From NCBI GenBank assembly GCA_023442525.1, contig JAEZZA010000031.1, positions 62,001 to 126,000 of the forward strand: DNA of 64,000 bases, in the 5' to 3' direction. This DNA comes from Bacteroidota bacterium. GTDB taxonomy: Bacteria > Bacteroidota > Bacteroidia > Bacteroidales > UBA10428. Shown in pieces: positions 59,836 to 64,000 of this stretch (position 1 is the stretch's first letter; the number at the start of each line of letters is the position of its first letter). A program made the translations under genes and the position numbers. The notes under the pieces are model-generated. The model was not told the DNA's origin, did no database searches, and worked only from the letters and a program-made list of their open reading frames with translations.

Positions 59836-62800
59836 ATGAAAAAGACTATTACGACTCTCTGTTTATTGTTGGTTGCATTTGTGGCTTATTCCCAGCAATT
59901 TCGATTCCCTGAAGATATTTACAAGTACATTGAAAACACCTCGGTTTTTGAATCCGGTCAGGAGGACGGCCATACAATAACCCTTCCTTTCAATACCGTT
60001 GAAGAGGCCCTGGTAAGAGATGCCCGTGCTTCATCCTGGCATTTAAGTCTGGATGGTACCTGGAAATTTTTCTATGCCGATACGCCGGAAGAAACTCCTT
60101 CTGAATTTTACAAGGAAGATTTCAACGACCGGAAGTGGAGTGATATAATTGTTCCCGGCAACTGGGAAATGCAAGGCTTTGGCGATCCATTGTTTCGAAA
60201 TGTAACTACGCCTTTTAAACCCCGGCCGCCTGCTGTTCCGCGTGAATATAATCCTACCGGGACTTACCGAAGGACGTTCCAGGTTCCCGAATCGTGGAAG
60301 GATCGTGAGATTTTCCTTCGGTTTGAGAAAGTCGCCTCAGCTTCATTTGTCTGGATCAACGGCAAGCAGGTGGGTTATAACGAGGGAGGGCAGGAACCGT
60401 CCGAATACAACATTACTTCCTTTCTGAAAAAGGGAAAGAATACCATTGTGGTCATTGTTTTTAAATACTCCGATGGTTATTACCTCGAAGGCCAGGATTA
60501 CTGGCGTCTGGCGGGAATCTTTGACAAAGTGTGGCTTATTGCCAAACCCAAAGTACATGTATTCGACTGGTATGCCACCACCGATCTGGATGATGATTAC
60601 CGTGATGCAGTTCTGAATTTGAAAGTTGATACCCGGAATTCCGGAGCACCTTCGTCAGCCGGTTATAAATTGAATTGCACGCTCATTGATAAATCCGGAA
60701 ATGAGGTGACTTCCATGAAATCCACAGTCATACATATTGACAAGAATTCGGTTAAATCTGTTCTGTTATCGGCTGTTGTCGCCAATCCTTTAAAGTGGTC
60801 GGCCGAACATCCGGATTTATACTCCCTGGTTATCGAGCTTTTGGATTCGGATGACAAAACTGTGGAAGTTGTTTCAGGCCGCATTGGATTTAAGGAAACC
60901 CTGATCCGCGACCAGGTTTTCTACCTCAACGGAAAGCCGGTAAAGCTTAACGGCATCAATAGCCACATGCAGCACCCCGATTTGGGTCACACTATGAATG
61001 TACCGACCATCAAAAAGGATTTTGAGCTGCTGAAACAGTTTAATATCAATTGTGTAAGGACTTCACATTATCCGCCGGTAAATGAATATCTCGATCTGGC
61101 CGATGAATACGGCATCTATATAGTTGATGAAACAGGCGATGAGGCTCATGCAACCGAATATATTTCGAATCTTCCCGAATGGGAAGCCATGTACCGCGAA
61201 AGAGCGCGCAGGATGGTGCTGCGCGACAGGAATCATCCGGGTATTCTGTTCTGGAGTGCCGGAAACGAAAGCGGAGAAGGAAAGAACATTTGTGCAGTAA
61301 TTGATGAAGGCCGGAAATACGATTCAACCCGGTATTGGATGTATGGAGGGAATGCCTATGCACATCCTTGTGAGGATATCATAGGCCCGAGATATTTTAC
61401 ACCATTTGAAATGCGCACACAGGTTGGTATGGTATCGGTTTCAGAAGATCCCCGGCCTTCATTCATGGATGAATATCTCTCGGTTGCAGGAAATGGAGGA
61501 GGGGGACTAGACGAATACTGGGAAATGATCTGGAAGTATCCGAGAAGTATGGGCGGTGCTATATGGGATTTCGTAAGCCCCGGCCTGCGTGAAAAAGTTA
61601 GAGCCCTTAGCGACGCATCGCCTTCAAAAGTTCCGGTGCACATTATGGGAAGGGCAAAACTGGTGCAGGGTAAATCAGGAAAGGGTATCGACCTGAACGG
61701 GCACGACCAGTGGGTTGAAGTATACAGAAGCAATGCCGTTGAAATAAACGGAAGCGCTCTCACACTTTCCATGTGGATCTATCCCCGCAAATTAAATCGT
61801 TCTGCCGGCACACTTTTGACAAAAGGGAGTTACCAGTATGGACTGGTGCAAAAGGGAAATCAGTCGTTGGAATTTTATTTAACCACCAGCCGCAGGGAAG
61901 TAGTGACTTCCCCTCTTCCTTCCGACTGGGAAAATAAATGGCATCACGTTGCAGCCGTTTATAACGGCAGTTCAATGCAGCTCTTTATCGACGGTCAGAA
62001 AACAGGCGAAAAACCGGTTACCGGAAATATTCGTAATCTTCCTTACCCTGTAAACATAGGACGGAATGCGGAAATTCACGGACAGGAAACTTCGGATTAT
62101 CTTTGCGATGCGATTTTCGACCAGGTAGCTATATTCAACGAGGCCATTGATCCGGCTTTATTAAAGGGCCCTGTACAAAGTGTCAGGAATAAAGCATCAC
62201 TTTGGCTTGATTTTGAGGAAGAGAAAGAGGAAGGCGAATTTTTCAGTTATGGCATCGGGGCAAGGACTTATGGCTCCATCTGGCCCGACCGCAGACCACA
62301 GCCCGAAATGTGGCAGATCAAAAAATCGGGGCAGCCGGTGACTATTGAACTACTTGATCCCAATGAAGGAAAAATAAAGGTTATCAACCGTTATTTATTT
62401 ACCCGGCTTTCAGATGTTGAAGCACGCTGGGCAATTGAAGCCGATGGTAAAAGTATACAGCAGGGCACAATGGTTATTGATGGTGCTCCGATGGATACCG
62501 TTACCGTTACAGTGCCGTTTGACAAACCAGCCATCGAATCCGGTAAAAAGTATTTTCTGACTGTCAGCTTTCACCAGAAAGAGGATAAAGTCTGGGCTCC
62601 GGCAGGATATGAGATAGCGTTTGAGCAGTTTTCAATGCCATGGAATGCGGAAACTGTATCTGATGCTGTGCAAAGAATGCCTGATCTGACTGTTGAACAT
62701 ATCAATGATACCCTTGTAATCAGAGGTGCCCGTTTTGATTATGCGTTCAACAAAAAGACAGGCAGGCTGACCACCATGTATTTTCTGGGTAAGCCCCTGG

Positions 62801-63594
62801 TAACCGGCGGACCTTCGTTAAACGTATGGCGCGCGCCTCTGGCAAACGAAACCGATGAGTGGAGCAGCTGGTCGTCGGGCGGAACACATTGGGGAGAGGG
62901 GTACTCACGTATGGCGGCTACCGACTGGTATACAACAGGCATTGATCGTCTCGTAAGCCATCTGGAAAGTTTCAGATTTGAATTAAAAGACAAGCTGGTG
63001 ATTATTGATGTACATGAAGTTGTTACCACAGCCAGCTCCGGCAGCGGATTTATCAACCATTACACGTATACTATCGACGGTTTTGGCCGACTTACCCTTC
63101 ATCATAAGGTTATTCCCTGGGGCGACATGCCGTCATGGTTGCCCAGGATTGGTACATCATGGATACTCAACAAAGATCTCAACTTTGTAGAATGGTTTGG
63201 ACGGGGGCCGCAGGAAAACTATCCCGACCGGAAATCGGGATACCGGATTGGTACATACAAAACAAAGGTGTCTGACATGTACGAACCATATCTGATTCCA
63301 CAGGATCATGGCTTACGAACGGATAACCGCAGGGTGAAATTCTACAACCAGATGGGAATCGGACTTGAATTTTCAGGATCGGATTTATTTAATTTCAATG
63401 CCATGCCATTTACGACAGATAACCTTACAAAAGCATTGTATACTTATCAATTGAAACCATTTAACGGAATTACTTTCAATTTTGATTACAACACAAGCGG
63501 AGCAGGGTGTACGGCACGTTCTGTATTTAACCTGTACCGGGTACTGCCACAACCCTATGAATACACAATATATGTAAGGCCGTTTCTGGATTGA
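59836..63594 (+). CDS. GH2 beta-galactosidase-type hydrolase with inserted LamG-like domain
   Basis: From ATG 59836 the protein is 1252 residues with signal peptide MKKTITTLCLLLVAFVAYSQ; the upstream ATG at 59734 adds 34 residues that would block it. GH2 layout: sugar-binding jelly roll (WHLSLDGTWKFFYADTPEE), Ig-like domain, and TIM barrel with acid/base E478 in SAGNESGEG and nucleophile E546 in FMDEYLSVAGN. A concanavalin/LamG domain (about 605-780; LTLSMWIYPRKLN, WHHVAAVYNGSSMQLFIDG) is inserted between the barrel end and the DUF4981/Bgal_small_N domain (from about 980; INKKTGRLTTMYF-like). It probably cleaves beta-galactose or a related sugar from side chains, with the insert acting as a carbohydrate-binding module. 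Confidence 0.93.
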   Translation: MKKTITTLCLLLVAFVAYSQQFRFPEDIYKYIENTSVFESGQEDGHTITLPFNTVEEALVRDARASSWHLSLDGTWKFFYADTPEETPSEFYKEDFNDRKWSDIIVPGNWEMQGFGDPLFRNVTTPFKPRPPAVPREYNPTGTYRRTFQVPESWKDREIFLRFEKVASASFVWINGKQVGYNEGGQEPSEYNITSFLKKGKNTIVVIVFKYSDGYYLEGQDYWRLAGIFDKVWLIAKPKVHVFDWYATTDLDDDYRDAVLNLKVDTRNSGAPSSAGYKLNCTLIDKSGNEVTSMKSTVIHIDKNSVKSVLLSAVVANPLKWSAEHPDLYSLVIELLDSDDKTVEVVSGRIGFKETLIRDQVFYLNGKPVKLNGINSHMQHPDLGHTMNVPTIKKDFELLKQFNINCVRTSHYPPVNEYLDLADEYGIYIVDETGDEAHATEYISNLPEWEAMYRERARRMVLRDRNHPGILFWSAGNESGEGKNICAVIDEGRKYDSTRYWMYGGNAYAHPCEDIIGPRYFTPFEMRTQVGMVSVSEDPRPSFMDEYLSVAGNGGGGLDEYWEMIWKYPRSMGGAIWDFVSPGLREKVRALSDASPSKVPVHIMGRAKLVQGKSGKGIDLNGHDQWVEVYRSNAVEINGSALTLSMWIYPRKLNRSAGTLLTKGSYQYGLVQKGNQSLEFYLTTSRREVVTSPLPSDWENKWHHVAAVYNGSSMQLFIDGQKTGEKPVTGNIRNLPYPVNIGRNAEIHGQETSDYLCDAIFDQVAIFNEAIDPALLKGPVQSVRNKASLWLDFEEEKEEGEFFSYGIGARTYGSIWPDRRPQPEMWQIKKSGQPVTIELLDPNEGKIKVINRYLFTRLSDVEARWAIEADGKSIQQGTMVIDGAPMDTVTVTVPFDKPAIESGKKYFLTVSFHQKEDKVWAPAGYEIAFEQFSMPWNAETVSDAVQRMPDLTVEHINDTLVIRGARFDYAFNKKTGRLTTMYFLGKPLVTGGPSLNVWRAPLANETDEWSSWSSGGTHWGEGYSRMAATDWYTTGIDRLVSHLESFRFELKDKLVIIDVHEVVTTASSGSGFINHYTYTIDGFGRLTLHHKVIPWGDMPSWLPRIGTSWILNKDLNFVEWFGRGPQENYPDRKSGYRIGTYKTKVSDMYEPYLIPQDHGLRTDNRRVKFYNQMGIGLEFSGSDLFNFNAMPFTTDNLTKALYTYQLKPFNGITFNFDYNTSGAGCTARSVFNLYRVLPQPYEYTIYVRPFLD

Positions 63595-63604
63595 CGGGTA
63601 ATTT

Positions 63605-64000
63605 CTACCTGTCCGACTTTTTGCCCCAATAGGTGGTGTTTTGATTTTTGGCTATTCCGGCGTAAACAAATGTTATGCGTCGGGGCATGGCCTCCCAGTC
63701 GACTTCACGTTCCTCACAAACCACGGCATCGCCCAGGGTAAGCTGTTTACTTAATTGATCATAGTTCCACGTACCGGTAAGTGCGCCCGACATGGAGCCG
63801 TCGGCATGTAATGTAAGAGCAGTGGCACTGTTTTGATTCCTGAAATTATATTTAAGATTAATGTGTTCCCATGTACCTATAAGCGAGTCTCTGGTTATGG
63901 TGCCGAAATCCGGTACGGCTGCATATCGCTCGGGCAGGGCTATCGGCCACAGATTATCAGGTTCGCCCGGGGAGGCCGGACACCAAACTATCCGGCGGAC
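63605..64000 (-). CDS. C-terminal part of a GH43 arabinanase-type protein, 5' end outside window
   Basis: Open on the minus strand from the window edge to the stop at 63605; about 131 residues are visible and no start is included, although an internal ATG occurs at 63793. The sequence WPIALPERYAAV, then GTWEHINLKYNFRNQ, SMSGALTGTWNYD and LTLGDAV match the small C-terminal beta domain (GH43_C) that follows the propeller in extracellular endo-alpha-1,5-arabinanases. The catalytic part is not visible. It is convergent with the GH2 gene (10 bases between stops). If correct, it points to arabinan as part of the target polysaccharide. Confidence 0.75.
   Translation of the reverse strand, partial: VRRIVWCPASPGEPDNLWPIALPERYAAVPDFGTITRDSLIGTWEHINLKYNFRNQNSATALTLHADGSMSGALTGTWNYDQLSKQLTLGDAVVCEEREVDWEAMPRRITFVYAGIAKNQNTTYWGKKSDR

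Overview
The window looks like chromosomal DNA of a member of the Bacteroidota, most likely a polysaccharide-degrading Bacteroidales or Marinilabiliales-type organism. The evidence is a SusC/SusD pair with an STN-type SusC, an ECF sigma/FecR pair and a hybrid two-component regulator, a TonB receptor/DUF4249 locus, many signal-peptide glycoside hydrolases, TAnnTTTG-type -7 promoter boxes, and A-rich rather than Shine-Dalgarno leaders.

Region by region. 1-4.2 kb: the start of a zinc-finger/excisionase-like HTH gene cut by the window edge, dnaK with its terminator, and divergent panB plus an RluA-family pseudouridine synthase. 4.2-10.7 kb: an efflux operon (HlyD-type adaptor, MacB/LolD-type ATPase, TolC-type channel, no permease gene). 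Its start is preceded by a sigma-54 promoter (GG-N10-GC) and it diverges from an NtrC-type response regulator and histidine kinase. 10.7-14.2 kb: a compact four-gene operon of an ArsM-like methyltransferase, a previously unlisted 32-residue Cys-containing peptide, a radical SAM/SPASM enzyme, and a thioredoxin-thioredoxin reductase fusion. This is the best candidate for an undescribed system, a RiPP-like or arsenic/selenium thiol-chemistry pathway. 14.4-17.5 kb: a YceI protein and a PIF1/RecD-like helicase with an HRDC domain. 17.6-24.2 kb: a rhamnose locus with an AraC regulator, L-rhamnose isomerase, an FGGY kinase, a GH43 enzyme and an exported sugar-isomerase-like protein. 24.2-31.0 kb: a TonB receptor, a DUF4249 lipoprotein, a macroglobulin-like/plug protein and an unknown secreted protein. 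31.1-32.5 kb: a stand-alone MurC/Mpl-like ligase.

32.7-64 kb is one large polysaccharide utilisation region. It holds two GH78-type alpha-L-rhamnosidases, four complete GH43 enzymes in the region as a whole counting the rhamnose-locus one, a GH3, a CE1-type esterase, a GH2 carrying an inserted LamG-like domain, and the C-terminus of an arabinanase-like GH43. It also has SusC/SusD and two regulatory systems (ECF sigma/FecR and HTCS). The combination of rhamnosidases, arabinan-type GH43s, an esterase, a beta-galactosidase-type GH2 and rhamnose catabolism suggests a rhamnose- and arabinose-rich plant polysaccharide such as rhamnogalacturonan-I with side chains. That substrate is an inference.

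Scattered between genes are blocks built from a small vocabulary of degenerate repeated words, including a 7-bp hairpin that keeps pairing through a compensatory change. In two places these words read into the 3' ends of genes. Two other non-coding regions deserve attention: a hairpin with an 18-codon leader ORF between fecR and susC, and a 551-bp region upstream of the ECF sigma gene that holds two perfect inverted repeats and a 70-codon open frame without an ATG. No tRNA, rRNA, CRISPR array or complete insertion sequence was seen.
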